Source: Sinorhizobium psoraleae (GTDB taxonomy: Bacteria > Pseudomonadota > Alphaproteobacteria > Rhizobiales > Rhizobiaceae). From it: a DNA stretch of 64,000 nt. The position numbers and the translations under genes are program-made. This document shows, one piece after another, positions 44,764-57,228 of this stretch; position 1 is the first letter of the stretch; the number at the start of each line of letters is the position of its first letter. The notes below the pieces were generated by a model. That model saw nothing but the letters and a program-made list of their open reading frames with translations, searched no databases and was not told the origin of the DNA. The stretch covers positions 310,001 to 374,000 of the forward strand of contig NZ_JABEKV010000001.1 of assembly GCF_013283645.1 (NCBI RefSeq). Direction: 5' to 3'.

Positions 44764-45849
44764 TCAGTTGGTCCGCGTGACGGTGAAGCCGCGCTGGCGC
44801 AGGAGCTCGACCAGGCCTTCCGGACCGGAAAGATGCAGCGCGCCAACGGCCATGAATACATTGCCGCCCTTCAGGATCGGCTCGGCCCGCGCCGCCATGA
44901 TCTTGTTGCGGTCGATGATGATGCGCTGCTCGAAATCGGCAAAACCGAAGTCGCTTGCCGCAGTCTGAGTGGAGACGGACTTCATCATCGGCATGATCAT
45001 TCCGGTGTCGCCGGAAAGATAGAGATCGGTGGTTGTCTGTATGACATCGTCGATCGTCTTGCCGAGCGCCAGCGTTTCGATCAACGCCTGAAGGTGAAGC
45101 TCGACGGGCAGCGAGTCCATCGCCGAAAGCTGCTCGACCAGCGTTTCCAGCCCTTTCAGCGTTTTTCCTTCCTTGACGGCATCCTCCGCAAGCTTTTTGT
45201 CGAGGAAGGAAGCGCCGGCAGCCTTGCGCGAAATTTCGCATGCCGGGAGGGCTACGAAGCTCGCAATCATCCAGGGCTTCATCTTGGCGACGAGCGGCAG
45301 CGGAATGCCACGTTGCTTGAGGCCGCTTTCCAGGCGCACGCGATCCTCCGGCTTGAGAAAGTCGTTGATCGTCTTGTCGCCCGCGAACATCGTGAGGTCT
45401 GGACGCATCATGATCGCGGCCGCCGCCTTCTTGTCGTCGACGATCTCGTCCGATTCGACGATCACGATCGCCGCCTTGGTAAAGGCGTCTACCGCGCCCT
45501 CCGGCATCGCCAAAACGCGCGGGTCGGTAACGTGCATGGTGCCGAGCAGCCAGGACGGTGCCGACCCCTGGCTTTCGATTTTCCAGAGGAGGCCCTTTCC
45601 GTTCGGAACGGCGTCCGCCTCCTGGCGCAGTGCGGCAAGGCGCGCCGGGTCCGACTGTTCCATGCTCGCCAGGATATTGCTGCCGCCGCAGGCGGACTCT
45701 TCGGCAGCGCCAGCGTCCGAAATCGAGAGGAGCGCGGCGATGAGGGTCGCGAGCACCAGAAGATGCAGGGACGCGATCAGCCACAGGGCGCCGTCTGTGA
45801 GCCTGGCAGCGAGATTGCGAACGGGTCTTGAGATCGGAAACGTCGTCAT
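44764..45849 (-). CDS. TraB/GumN family protein (COG3735)
   Basis: 361 residues from ATG 45849. An N-terminal signal or anchor helix (about 21-43, LWLIASLHLLVLATLIAALL) precedes the domain. The two GX2H-like motifs of the TraB/TIKI fold are visible: LLGTMHVTD near 100 and AVGALHLSGPEGLVELLR near the end. Eukaryotic TIKI relatives are metalloproteases; bacterial function is unknown. Longer upstream starts run into an R1/R2 repeat composite and are rejected. Confidence 0.8.
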   Translation of the reverse strand: MTTFPISRPVRNLAARLTDGALWLIASLHLLVLATLIAALLSISDAGAAEESACGGSNILASMEQSDPARLAALRQEADAVPNGKGLLWKIESQGSAPSWLLGTMHVTDPRVLAMPEGAVDAFTKAAIVIVESDEIVDDKKAAAAIMMRPDLTMFAGDKTINDFLKPEDRVRLESGLKQRGIPLPLVAKMKPWMIASFVALPACEISRKAAGASFLDKKLAEDAVKEGKTLKGLETLVEQLSAMDSLPVELHLQALIETLALGKTIDDVIQTTTDLYLSGDTGMIMPMMKSVSTQTAASDFGFADFEQRIIIDRNKIMAARAEPILKGGNVFMAVGALHLSGPEGLVELLRQRGFTVTRTN

Positions 45850-45886
45850 CGGGCACCGAATTCTGGGCAATTCTACTCGAAACCAC

Positions 45887-46030
45887 GCAATTCCGGACGG
45901 AAAACCGCCATACACTTTCCTGCCGCATGTCTCCATGTACCGAGCCGATACAAGGACAAAAACATGCGGCAATTCAAAGTACTACAGACCTTTGTGCGTC
46001 TGAAAAGACGCGCGGGCGCTGCGGAATTGC
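45887..46030 (-). repeat. Composite repeat: R2 copy interrupted by R1 copy 8
   Basis: Arms GCAATTCCG (45887-45895) and CGGAATTGC (46022-46030) are exact complements 126 bases apart. Next to the first arm lies, on the minus strand, the R2 core (AGGAAAGTGTATGGCGGTTT then TCCGTCC). Between the core and the second arm sits a full R1 element (about 45921-46020) with stem GCCGCATGT...ACATGCGGC, linker GGCAATTCAAAGTACTACAG and hairpin GTGCGTCTGAAAAGACGCGC. Confidence 0.75.
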
Positions 46031-46102
46031 TCACTCGAACCCTACGCCTTGCCGGTCACGGGTTCCTTAACGAGCTTGGTTAATCCGCCACTTCGCCGAA
46101 TT

Positions 46103-47038
46103 TCAGGCGCGCGGATGGGCTCGATCGTAAATTTCGAGGAGGCGCGTCGAATCGACGCCGGTGTAGACCTGCGTCGTCGAGAGGCTGGCATGGCCAAGCA
46201 GTTCCTGGATGGTGCGCAGGTCGCCGCCGCCGGCGAGAAGATGCGTGGCGAAGGAATGACGCAGCGCGTGCGGTGTCGCCGAATCGGGAAGGCCGAGTGC
46301 TGCCCGCAGCTTCTGCATCTCGCGTTGGATGATCGCCGGCTGAAGCGTTGCGCCCCGGCTGCCGCGAAACATCGGCGCATCCGCGGCGAGGTGGTAGGGA
46401 CAAAGCCTTGTGTAGGTCGCCACGGCGTCGGTCGCCGCGGCAATGAGCGGAACGATTCGCGTCTTGCCGCCTTTGCCGGTGATACGCAGCGAGGAACTGG
46501 CGCCGGAAAAGTCATTGAGCGTCAGCGCGAGCGCCTCGGATATGCGCAGGCCGCAGCCGTAGAGCAGCGTCAGAACGGCGGCGTTACGGGTCGCGATCCA
46601 CGGCTCTTCCGCGAGTTGCGCGTCCGCCGTGACGACCGTCAGCGCTTCGCGGTCCGTCAGCGGTTTCGGCAGGGATTTCGGCTGCTTCGGCGAGCGCACC
46701 GCCTGGGCACCGGCGGCATTGGCGAGGCCATTTTTCTCCAGATAGCGCAGGAAAGAGCGAAGCCCCGCGAGCCCGCGTCCGAGGGTGCGTGCGCCCGCAC
46801 CCTGCTTGCGCCGCTGTGCGAGAAAGCCGCGCAGGTCGGCCGGGCGCAGTGTGCGGATGTCCGCCAAGCGCGGCGCCCCGGCGAGATGGCCGGTCAGGAA
46901 GGTCAGGAATTGTCGGGTGTCGCGCTCGTAAGCCTCGACGGTTTTTGCGGACAGTCGGCGCTCCCGGCCGAGGCTCGCCAGCCAGCGCTGGCGTTCCGCC
47001 ATGACTTCGGGGTGACCAATTGCAAGAAGCTCGTTCAT
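46103..47038 (-). CDS. xerC: Tyrosine recombinase XerC
   Basis: 311 residues. A SAM-like N-terminal DNA-binding domain is followed by the catalytic domain with the full set Arg165 (GCGLRISEAL), Lys192 region (GKGGKTRIVPL), His257 and Arg260 (HALRHSFATHLL), His283 (LLGHASLSTT) and Tyr292 (VYTGVD). With XerD it resolves chromosome dimers at dif. It is a lone housekeeping copy, with no integron or phage context. No dif site was recognised in the window. Confidence 0.93.
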   Translation of the reverse strand: MNELLAIGHPEVMAERQRWLASLGRERRLSAKTVEAYERDTRQFLTFLTGHLAGAPRLADIRTLRPADLRGFLAQRRKQGAGARTLGRGLAGLRSFLRYLEKNGLANAAGAQAVRSPKQPKSLPKPLTDREALTVVTADAQLAEEPWIATRNAAVLTLLYGCGLRISEALALTLNDFSGASSSLRITGKGGKTRIVPLIAAATDAVATYTRLCPYHLAADAPMFRGSRGATLQPAIIQREMQKLRAALGLPDSATPHALRHSFATHLLAGGGDLRTIQELLGHASLSTTQVYTGVDSTRLLEIYDRAHPRA

Positions 47039-47173
47039 TGTCGCTCCGGCGATTTCGTGTGCCGTCCAGAATGTCGCCGGCGTCTTATGTTTTTGCTAAC
47101 GCCACCTCTTGGAATTTGTCATTGTTCGATCATATTGAACTGCGATGTTCGATCAGCAAACGCGGATGGGACT

Positions 47174-48100
47174 ATGGCGAGACGGGATATGGGGGACGGA
47201 TTCGCGCACTTTGCTGAGGCCATTGCCCTGGTTTCACAAGGGCAGCCCGGCCATATCGTCGACATGCTGATTGCCGAGCGCGGCAAGAAGATCGTCCGGC
47301 ATCCGTTGTGGCCGGTAATACGGCCCTTTCTCTACACGCTGCTCAACTACCGCAAGGCGATAGAGTTCGCCGACGCCGTCGCCAACATGCCCGGTTTCCA
47401 GGCCTTCGAGCACTTGAGCTCGCTGCTTTCGCTCGACGTTCGCGTCGACAAGGCTGAGCGCATTCCGACGACGGGCGGCTTTCTCCTCGTCAGCAACCAT
47501 CCGACCGGCATTGCCGACGGCATCGCCGTCTTCGATCTCTTGAAGTCCCGTCGCCCGGACATGATGTTCTTCGCCAATCGAGATGCGATTCGGGTCAATC
47601 CTCGCTTCGTCGAGATGGTCATTCCGGTCGAGTGGCGCGAAGAATACAAGAGCAAGCTCAAGGCTCGCGAAACGCTGCAGGTCACCAATCGCGCTATCGA
47701 AGAGGGCAAGGCAACCGTGCTTTTTCCTTCGGGCCGCATCGCCTACTGGGCCGATGGGCGGCTCAACGAACGTCCTTGGAAAAGCTCCGCCGTCGGCTTC
47801 GCGCGCAAGTACGGCCTCCCGATCCTGCCGGTTCATATGAGCGCGCGCAATTCCGGTCTCTTCTACTGGTTCGCCAAATGGTCGACGGAACTGCGTGACA
47901 TGACGGTGTTCCATGAGCTTCTGAACAAGAAGGGCGACCTTTTCGATTTCCGCGTCGGCAATCTGATCGCGCCCGAAGCGCTCGACGGCGATCCGGCGGA
48001 TGTCACGCGTGCGCTGGAAAGGCATACGGTCTACGAACTCGCCGCCGACAGCGATGCCGTATTCGACCCACGTCCGGCTCTGGAAAAAATTCGATTCTGA
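47174..48100 (+). CDS. PlsC/hemolysin-type acyltransferase
   Basis: 308 residues from ATG 47174; the much longer in-frame ORF upstream is antisense to xerC and is rejected. The acyltransferase block I is VSNHPTGIADGIAVFD, with five residues between His and Asp as in lyso-ornithine-lipid acyltransferase-type relatives. FFANRDAIRVNP and VLFPSGRIAYWADG correspond to blocks II-III. It likely acylates a lysolipid at the inner membrane; substrate (lysophosphatidate or lyso-ornithine lipid) is uncertain. Confidence 0.8.
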   Translation: MARRDMGDGFAHFAEAIALVSQGQPGHIVDMLIAERGKKIVRHPLWPVIRPFLYTLLNYRKAIEFADAVANMPGFQAFEHLSSLLSLDVRVDKAERIPTTGGFLLVSNHPTGIADGIAVFDLLKSRRPDMMFFANRDAIRVNPRFVEMVIPVEWREEYKSKLKARETLQVTNRAIEEGKATVLFPSGRIAYWADGRLNERPWKSSAVGFARKYGLPILPVHMSARNSGLFYWFAKWSTELRDMTVFHELLNKKGDLFDFRVGNLIAPEALDGDPADVTRALERHTVYELAADSDAVFDPRPALEKIRF

Positions 48101-48250
48101 CGGTTCTGGTTGTGCGGCGAATGCGCTAAGCCCCGTCTGGCGTCGGCGGTGCAGGAGCGCTGCGACGTTCGGCCGCGACGGGTGATCCGCAGGGACGGTG
48201 CGACCTGGATCGACGGGATACGCCTCACCGGCCTCATGGACGACGAATAG

Positions 48251-48282
48251 AAAAAGGCCCCGCAATCGCTGCGAGACCCTTT
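48251..48282 (-). terminator. Terminator of tal
   Basis: On the minus strand AAAGGGTCTCGCA and TGCGGGGCCTTT pair with two mismatches around GCGAT, followed by TTTTTC, about 20 bases after the tal stop. Confidence 0.65.
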
Positions 48283-48300
48283 CGGATTTCTGTAGCTTGA

Positions 48301-48954
48301 TCAGCCGATCTTCTGGCCGGTCTTCGCCCAGTCGGCCAGGAACATTTCCAGGCCCTTGTCGGTCAGCGGGTGCTTGACGAGCGCCTTCAGTGTTGCCGGC
48401 GGCGCGGTGACGACGTCGGCGCCGATGAGGGCTGCTTCCTTGACATGGTTGACCGTGCGCACCGAGGCGGCAAGGATTTCCGTCTCGTAGCCGTAGTTGT
48501 CGAAGATGTGGCGGATTTCACGGATGAGATCCATGCCGTCGAAGGCGATGTCGTCGAGGCGGCCGATGAAGGGCGAGACGAAGGTCGCGCCGGCCTTGGC
48601 GGCAAGCAGCGCCTGGTTGGCGGAGAAGCAGAGGGTGACGTTCGTCTGGTGACCGTCCGAAGTCAGCGCCTTGCAGGCCTTGAGGCCGTCGAGCGTCAGC
48701 GGCACCTTGATGCAGATGTTGTCGGCGATCTTCGAAAGGGCGGCCGCCTCCTTCATCATCTCGCTGTATTCGGTTGCCGTCACTTCCGCAGAAACCGGTC
48801 CGTCGACGATCGAGCAGATTTCCTTGGTGACTTCGACGATATCACGGCCAGACTTCAGGATCAGCGAGGGGTTGGTGGTGACGCCGTCGAGCAGGCCGAG
48901 ATCATTCAATTCCCGGATTTCCTTCACATCGGCGGTATCAACGAAAAATTTCAT
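48301..48954 (-). CDS. tal: Transaldolase (short, fructose-6-phosphate aldolase-like class)
   Basis: 217 residues, the short transaldolase/FSA subfamily. The Schiff-base lysine is Lys83 in [19 protein letters not shown] (26-32) and [14 protein letters not shown] are diagnostic. It acts in the non-oxidative pentose phosphate pathway. Start ATG 48954 has GGGAG upstream. It is divergent from priA. Confidence 0.93.
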   Translation of the reverse strand: MKFFVDTADVKEIRELNDLGLLDGVTTNPSLILKSGRDIVEVTKEICSIVDGPVSAEVTATEYSEMMKEAAALSKIADNICIKVPLTLDGLKACKALTSDGHQTNVTLCFSANQALLAAKAGATFVSPFIGRLDDIAFDGMDLIREIRHIFDNYGYETEILAASVRTVNHVKEAALIGADVVTAPPATLKALVKHPLTDKGLEMFLADWAKTGQKIG

Positions 48955-49135
48955 GGAGGTTTCTCCCTTGGGGCATTATTGCCGTTCGGGCGCATGTCTG
49001 CCTGACGGAAAATCCGCGGGCAGAAACCGCGCGCGTTGAAACTCTGATGGAACCGTGACAAACCCTGCTATCCACAAGGCAGCGGTTCGCTGCGCAGTTT
49101 TCTTTAACTGAAAGCGGTGGCAAGGTCACGGCAAA

Positions 49136-51340
49136 ATGACTCTTGATTCAACCGATTTATTCGGGGCCGTAATTGATCGCCGCGTCGTGCCTGTCCTGGT
49201 GCCGATGCCGGCGGCGAAGGCCTATTCCTATGTGGTGCCGGATGGCATGGCGGTCGAGCCGGGATCGATCGTGCAGGTGCCGCTCGGACCGCGCCTGGTC
49301 GTGGGTGTCGTCTGGGACGGCGCCGATGACGGCATGGTCGATCCGAGGAAACTGAAGCAGATTGAGAAGGTTTTCGACTGTCCGCCGCTGACGGGCGACA
49401 TGCGCGCCTTTCTCGACTGGGTGGCGGCCTACACGGTGACACCGCCCGGCCTCGTGGCACGCATGGCGTTGCGCGCGCCGGCGGCTTTCGACCCCGAGCC
49501 GATGGTGGAAGCGCTGCGCCTCACGGACATGCGGCCGGAGCGCATGACCTCGGCGCGGGAACGCGTCATCGCGGCGGCGAGTGACGGTTTTTCCTGGACG
49601 CGATCCGGGCTCGCGCATGCGGCGGGCGTTTCCTCGAGCGTCGTCGAGGGCCTTACCGCACAGGGCGTATTCGAAACCGTCTTCATGCCGCCGCCGCCCG
49701 TTGTCGCACTGCCCGACCCGGAGTTCGCAGCTCCCCGGCTGGAGGGCGCGCAGAAGGATGCCGCAGTCGATCTGCTGGCGGCGGTGGAAGAGGAAAAGTT
49801 CTCCGTTTCCCTCATCGATGGCATCACCGGCTCCGGCAAGACCGAGGTCTATTTCGAGGCGATCGCCGCGACCTTACGTGCCGGCAAACAGGTGCTGATC
49901 CTGCTGCCGGAAATCGCGCTCACGGCAAGCTTCCTCGAACGCTTCCAGGACCGCTTCGGTTCGAAGCCGGCCGAATGGCATTCCGATCTCGCGCCCAGAA
50001 CACGCGAGAAGGTATGGCGGCAGGTGACGACGGGCCAGGTGCGTGTCGTCGCGGGTGCCCGCTCGGCCCTGTTCCTGCCCTTCGAGGACCTGGGCCTGAT
50101 CATCGTCGACGAGGAGCACGATCCCGCCTACAAGCAGGAGGACCGCGTCTTCTACAATGCCCGCGACATGGCGGTCGTGCGCGGCAGGATCAGCAACTTT
50201 CCGGTCGTGCTGGTCTCGGCAACGCCATCAGTCGAAAGCCGGGTCAACGGCGAGATGGGCCGTTACAGGCCGATCCACCTGCCGACGCGCTTCGGCGATG
50301 CGGCGCTGCCGCATCTCGGCGTCGTCGACATGCGCCGCCATCCACCCGAGCGCGGCGGCTTTCTCTCGCCGGTACTCCTCGACCAGATCGGAAAGGCGAT
50401 CGGCCGCGGTGAACAGGCGCTCCTGTTCCTGAATCGGCGCGGCTATGCACCGCTGACGCTCTGCCGCGTCTGTGGCCATCGCTTCCAATGCCCGGACTGC
50501 TCGAGCTGGCTCGTCGAGCACCGCTTCCGCGGCCAGATCCAGTGCCATCATTGCGGCTATTCGGAGCCGACGCCGGAAGCTTGCCCCGAATGCGGCACGC
50601 TCGATCACCTGGTCGCCTGCGGCCCCGGAGTCGAGCGTATTGCCGAGGAGGTCGAGCGGCATTTTCCCGAGGCTCGGACGATCGTGCTCTCGTCCGATCT
50701 GATGGGCGTCAAACGACTGCGGCTGGAACTGGAAGCGATCGCACGCGGCGAAGCGGATATCGTCATTGGCACCCAGCTCGTCGCCAAGGGCCATAATTTT
50801 CCGATGATGACGCTGGTCGGGATCGTTGACGCCGACCTCGGCCTCGCCAACGGCGATCCGCGCGCGGCGGAGCGGACGTTCCAGCTTCTCTCGCAGGTCA
50901 CGGGTCGCGCCGGGCGAACGGGCCTGAAGAGCCTTGGCCTGCTGCAGACCTATCAGCCGCAGCACCCGGTCATGCAGGCGATCGTTTCCGGTGATTCGGA
51001 TGCCTTCTACGAGCGCGAGATCAATGAACGGGAGCGCGCTGCCCTGCCGCCCTTCGGCCGGCTTGCCTCGATCATCGTTTCGGCCGATTCGCGTAACGAC
51101 GCCGAGAGCCATGCGCGCGGCTTGCGCATGGCTGCCCCGCGCGTCGACGGCATTGCAATACTCGGCCCGGCCGAGGCACCGCTCGCGCTCATCCGCGGGC
51201 GGCACCGGTTCCGGTTGCTCGTCCACGGGCGGCGCAACAGCGACATGCAAGCCTTTGTCAAAGCGATGATTGCGGGCGGACCGAAAGAGAGGGGATCGAT
51301 CAGCGTGCAACTCGACATCGATCCCCAGAGTTTTCTGTGA
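49136..51340 (+). CDS. priA: Primosomal replication protein N' (helicase PriA)
   Basis: 734 residues. N-terminal 3'-DNA-binding domain (VPMPAAKAYSYVVPDGM near 22-38), helicase core with GITGSGKTEV (Walker A, about 229-238), IVDEEHDPAYKQ (Walker B) and VTGRAGRTG (motif VI), and eight zinc-binding cysteines in CRVCGHRFQCPDC and CHHCGYSEPTPEACPECG. It reloads the replisome at stalled forks. Confidence 0.97.
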   Translation: MTLDSTDLFGAVIDRRVVPVLVPMPAAKAYSYVVPDGMAVEPGSIVQVPLGPRLVVGVVWDGADDGMVDPRKLKQIEKVFDCPPLTGDMRAFLDWVAAYTVTPPGLVARMALRAPAAFDPEPMVEALRLTDMRPERMTSARERVIAAASDGFSWTRSGLAHAAGVSSSVVEGLTAQGVFETVFMPPPPVVALPDPEFAAPRLEGAQKDAAVDLLAAVEEEKFSVSLIDGITGSGKTEVYFEAIAATLRAGKQVLILLPEIALTASFLERFQDRFGSKPAEWHSDLAPRTREKVWRQVTTGQVRVVAGARSALFLPFEDLGLIIVDEEHDPAYKQEDRVFYNARDMAVVRGRISNFPVVLVSATPSVESRVNGEMGRYRPIHLPTRFGDAALPHLGVVDMRRHPPERGGFLSPVLLDQIGKAIGRGEQALLFLNRRGYAPLTLCRVCGHRFQCPDCSSWLVEHRFRGQIQCHHCGYSEPTPEACPECGTLDHLVACGPGVERIAEEVERHFPEARTIVLSSDLMGVKRLRLELEAIARGEADIVIGTQLVAKGHNFPMMTLVGIVDADLGLANGDPRAAERTFQLLSQVTGRAGRTGLKSLGLLQTYQPQHPVMQAIVSGDSDAFYEREINERERAALPPFGRLASIIVSADSRNDAESHARGLRMAAPRVDGIAILGPAEAPLALIRGRHRFRLLVHGRRNSDMQAFVKAMIAGGPKERGSISVQLDIDPQSFL

Positions 51341-51461
51341 TCGATGGCGTGAACGGCACGGAGCGGATTCACATCGGCGACGACATGCGCTAGACCTCCC
51401 CGGCGCGGCGCTTGCAAAGAACCACGCGACGCAATGAGGATGATTCATCAGCGGGGACGGC

Positions 51462-51848
51462 ATGGAGCTCTACATTCCGACGGAAACCGGGGAGTTGCTG
51501 GCATTTTGCGCGGCGGCGGCCGCCGCGCTCATCGGCCTCGTCATGCTCTTTGCGCCGCGCCTTGCCTTTCGTGCGGCCGGGATCGGCATTGCAGAGGGGC
51601 GCCGCGGCGGTCTTGCGGAAGCCCGTTCCACCATGGGCGGCATGCATCTCGGCCTCGGCCTCGGCGCCATCCTGCTCGCCCAGCCGATGGTCTATCTCGC
51701 CGTCGGTGCCGCCTTCTCGCTCGCCGCCTTCGGACGGATCCTGTCGATGATGAGCGACAATGGCGGGACACTTTTCAACTGGATCGCCCTTGCCATTCAG
51801 GCGGTGCTTGCGATCCTGCCGCTTGCCTATGTTTTCGGGCTGATCTGA
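51462..51848 (+). CDS. Small integral membrane protein (DUF4345-like)
   Basis: 128 residues, four predicted helices. GIAEGRRGGLAEARSTMGGM HLGLGLGAILLA is split by the helix start at Met75 or so and resembles the DUF4345 core (an arginine-rich loop then a Gly-rich helix). No function known. Start ATG 51462 has a GGGGACGG region upstream. It stands alone between priA and the atp operon. Confidence 0.65.
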   Translation: MELYIPTETGELLAFCAAAAAALIGLVMLFAPRLAFRAAGIGIAEGRRGGLAEARSTMGGMHLGLGLGAILLAQPMVYLAVGAAFSLAAFGRILSMMSDNGGTLFNWIALAIQAVLAILPLAYVFGLI

Positions 51849-52096
51849 CGCGCGTAGGCACGATTTCGACGTTCCGTTCGGGATTTACGGCAAAATTCGC
51901 CCCGCAGGGTCGACTTATGCCGCATTCCTGCCGTTGGCGTGTTGCGAGTCCAAACATCCTATGCTAGACGAACCGCGAATTGCGGGGAATTGGGTCGCAA
52001 CGGCCTCGATATCCTGCGAGTTATTGCAGCAAATTCAAGATGTTAAGTCAGCGGTTCGCCGCAGCTGACGTTCTTGGATGAATTTGAGAGAAGCTT
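51849..52096. promoter_or_regulatory. Upstream region of the atp operon
   Basis: 248 bases without a gene. It must hold the atpHAGDC promoter, but no -35/-10 pair with acceptable spacing was identified. No R1 or R2 repeat is present. Confidence 0.4.
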
Positions 52097-52663
52097 GTGC
52101 CCGTGGCAGACACATCCCAGCTTATTTCCGGTGTTGCAGAAAGATATGCGTCCTCGCTCTTCGAACTTGCCCTCGAAGCCGGTTCGATCGAAGCGATCGG
52201 CGCCGATCTCGATCGCGTCCAGGCGCTGATCGACGGCAGCGACGATCTCAAGCGGCTGATCGTCAGCCCTGTCTTTTCTGCCGACGACCAGTTCAAGGCT
52301 ATATCCGCGATCGTGGAGAAGGCCGGTTTTTCCGGGCTGGTCGGCAACTTCCTCAAGGTTGTCGCGCGCAATCGCCGCCTCTTTGTGCTGCCAGGCGTCA
52401 TCAAGGCGTTCCGCCTGTTCGCCGCGCGCCATCGTGGTGAAATCTCTGCCGACGTCACGTCGGCCCATGCGCTTACCCCGGCGCAGGAAACTGAATTGAA
52501 GGCGACGCTCAAGGGCGTCACCGGCAAAGACGTGGCGGTCAACGTCACCGTCGACCCGTCTATTCTTGGAGGTCTGATCGTCAAGGTCGGGTCCCGCCAG
52601 ATTGACACCTCCCTTCGCACCAAACTCTCTACCCTTAAGCTTGCACTGAAAGAGGTCGGCTGA
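52097..52663 (+). CDS. atpH: F1Fo ATP synthase delta subunit
   Basis: 188 residues from GTG 52097 (MPVADTS); GTG 52103 is an alternative. It links F1 to the peripheral stalk. [20 protein letters not shown] (about 15-34) and [20 protein letters not shown] near the end are the conserved ends of the family. Its stop overlaps the atpA ATG by one base. Confidence 0.95.
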   Translation: MPVADTSQLISGVAERYASSLFELALEAGSIEAIGADLDRVQALIDGSDDLKRLIVSPVFSADDQFKAISAIVEKAGFSGLVGNFLKVVARNRRLFVLPGVIKAFRLFAARHRGEISADVTSAHALTPAQETELKATLKGVTGKDVAVNVTVDPSILGGLIVKVGSRQIDTSLRTKLSTLKLALKEVG

Positions 52664-54192
52664 TGGATATCCGCGCCGCGGAAATTTCCGCAATTCTCAA
52701 AGATCAGATCAAAAATTTCGGCCAGGAAGCAGAAGTCTCCGAAGTCGGCCAGGTGCTTTCCGTCGGTGACGGTATCGCCCGCGTCTACGGCCTGGATAAC
52801 GTACAGGCAGGCGAGATGGTCGAATTCCCGGGCGGAATTCGCGGCATGGCGCTGAACCTCGAAGCCGACAACGTCGGTGTGGTTATTTTCGGTTCCGACC
52901 GTGACATCAAGGAAGGCGACACCGTCAAGCGGACCGGCGCCATCGTGGACGTCCCGGTTGGTCCGGAGCTGCTCGGCCGCGTCGTTGACGCGCTCGGCAA
53001 CCCGATCGACGGCAAGGGCCCGATCAACGCCAAGCAGCGCGCCCGCGTTGATGTCAAGGCTCCGGGTATCATTCCGCGCAAGTCGGTTCACGAGCCGATG
53101 TCGACCGGTCTCAAGGCGATCGACGCCCTCATCCCGGTCGGCCGCGGCCAGCGCGAGCTCGTCATCGGTGACCGCCAGACCGGCAAGACCGCAATCATCC
53201 TCGACACCTTCCTGAACCAGAAGCCGATCCACGACAACGGCCCGGAGCAGGACAAGCTCTACTGCGTCTACGTCGCTATCGGCCAGAAGCGTTCGACCGT
53301 CGCGCAGTTCGTTAAGGTTCTCGAAGAGCGCGGCGCGTTGCAGTATTCGATCATCGTTGCTGCTACCGCCTCCGATCCGGCTCCGATGCAGTATCTCGCT
53401 CCGTTCGCCGGCTGCGCAATGGGTGAATACTTCCGCGACAACGGCAAGCATGCGCTCATCGGCTACGACGACCTTTCCAAGCAGGCTGTCGCCTACCGTC
53501 AGATGTCGCTGCTTCTGCGCCGCCCGCCGGGCCGCGAAGCTTACCCGGGCGACGTCTTCTACCTGCATTCCCGCCTCTTGGAGCGCGCTGCAAAGCTCAA
53601 CGACGACAAGGGCGCCGGCTCGCTGACGGCTCTGCCGGTCATCGAAACGCAGGGCAACGACGTGTCCGCGTTCATCCCGACCAACGTGATCTCGATCACC
53701 GACGGCCAGATCTTCCTTGAAACCGACCTGTTCTATCAGGGCATCCGTCCGGCCGTTAACGTCGGTCTGTCGGTTTCGCGCGTCGGCTCCTCGGCGCAGA
53801 TCAAGGCGATGAAGCAGGTCGCAGGCTCGATCAAGGGCGAACTCGCCCAGTACCGTGAAATGGCGGCCTTCGCCCAGTTCGGCTCGGACCTCGATGCCGC
53901 GACGCAGCGCCTGCTCAACCGCGGTGCCCGCCTGACCGAACTCCTGAAGCAGCCGCAGTTCTCGCCGCTGAAGACGGAAGAGCAGGTCGCGGTGATCTTC
54001 GCAGGCGTCAACGGCTATCTCGACAAGCTGCCGGTCAATGAGGTCGGCAAGTTCGAGCAGGGCCTGCTTTCCTACCTGCGCTCGGAAGGCAAGGACGTGC
54101 TGGAGACGATCCGCACGGAAAAGGCGATTTCCGACGACACCAAGGGCAAGCTGAAGGCTGCAATCGACAGCTTCGCCAAGTCTTTCGCCTGA
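52663..54192 (+). CDS. atpA: F1Fo ATP synthase alpha subunit
   Basis: 509 residues. Non-catalytic nucleotide-binding subunit; Walker [11 protein letters not shown] (about 169-178), [15 protein letters not shown] and [20 protein letters not shown] are typical. N-terminal beta barrel holds [20 protein letters not shown]. It is coupled to atpH by TGATG. Confidence 0.98.
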   Translation: MDIRAAEISAILKDQIKNFGQEAEVSEVGQVLSVGDGIARVYGLDNVQAGEMVEFPGGIRGMALNLEADNVGVVIFGSDRDIKEGDTVKRTGAIVDVPVGPELLGRVVDALGNPIDGKGPINAKQRARVDVKAPGIIPRKSVHEPMSTGLKAIDALIPVGRGQRELVIGDRQTGKTAIILDTFLNQKPIHDNGPEQDKLYCVYVAIGQKRSTVAQFVKVLEERGALQYSIIVAATASDPAPMQYLAPFAGCAMGEYFRDNGKHALIGYDDLSKQAVAYRQMSLLLRRPPGREAYPGDVFYLHSRLLERAAKLNDDKGAGSLTALPVIETQGNDVSAFIPTNVISITDGQIFLETDLFYQGIRPAVNVGLSVSRVGSSAQIKAMKQVAGSIKGELAQYREMAAFAQFGSDLDAATQRLLNRGARLTELLKQPQFSPLKTEEQVAVIFAGVNGYLDKLPVNEVGKFEQGLLSYLRSEGKDVLETIRTEKAISDDTKGKLKAAIDSFAKSFA

Positions 54193-54219
54193 GCGGGTTT
54201 CATTTAGGACGGACAACGG

Positions 54220-56642
<2,423 letters not shown>

Positions 56643-56764
56643 TCAGCATCGTGAACCGTGGCGCGGGCACTTCGCGCCGCGGTTTTCATCCTGCCGCGGC
56701 AAGCGGCAGAGAACATGCACAGCCGCAGCCACCTGTGTGGCGCGCGCACCAGAAGTGAATGGTC

Positions 56765-57169
56765 ATGGCCGACAGTTTCAATTTTGAACTTGTTTCCCCC
56801 GAGCGCCTGCTGCTTTCGGAAAAGGTGACGGAAGTCGTCATCCCTGCCACCGAGGGCGAGATGACCGTGATGGCCAATCATGCGCCGACGATGACGACCG
56901 TCAAGCCGGGCGTGGTTACCGTGAAGACGGCTGACGGCAAGACCGAACGCTTTGCGGTATTCGGCGGCTTCGCCGACATCCTGCCGACCGGTTGCACGCT
57001 GCTTGCCGAGTCCGCCGTCCACGTCGACGAACTCGACCCCACGGTGCTGGAGAATCGCATCGAAGCAGTTCGTGCTGAACTGGAGGGTGCGGGCGACGAG
57101 AAGAAGACTCGTCTCGAGCAATTCATCGCCGAACTGACGAAGCTCGGGGAGATCGTCATCCCCGCCTGA
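56765..57169 (+). CDS. atpC: F1Fo ATP synthase epsilon subunit
   Basis: 134 residues from ATG 56765 (MADSFNFELV); ATG 56759 would add two residues. FELVSPERLLLSEKVTEVVI, GEMTVMANHAP and FAVFGGFADI follow the beta-sandwich pattern, with a short C-terminal helical pair. It closes atpHAGDC; the Fo genes are not in the window, as usual for rhizobia. Confidence 0.96.
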   Translation: MADSFNFELVSPERLLLSEKVTEVVIPATEGEMTVMANHAPTMTTVKPGVVTVKTADGKTERFAVFGGFADILPTGCTLLAESAVHVDELDPTVLENRIEAVRAELEGAGDEKKTRLEQFIAELTKLGEIVIPA

Positions 57170-57202
57170 AAGGGACATCCCGACAAGGGATAATGCCTAT
57201 CG

Positions 57203-57228
57203 AACCCCGCCTCGAGCGGGGTTTTTTG
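57203..57228 (+). terminator. Rho-independent terminator of the atp operon
   Basis: Stem ACCCCGC / GCGGGGT with loop CTCGA and a T6 tract, 33 bases after the atpC stop. Confidence 0.85.

Noticed and set aside
46103..47038. XerC as part of an integrative element
   Set aside because: Full housekeeping XerC, no phage or integron genes, no attachment repeats found nearby.
46049..47173. Long N-terminal extension of the acyltransferase frame
   Set aside because: It runs antisense through xerC; ATG 47174 gives a normal acyltransferase length.
51337..51393. 18-codon frame overlapping the priA stop
   Set aside because: No ribosome binding site of its own and too short to judge.
52048..54216. 722-residue minus-strand open frame
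   Set aside because: Antisense to atpH and atpA; no recognisable domain and no ribosome binding site.
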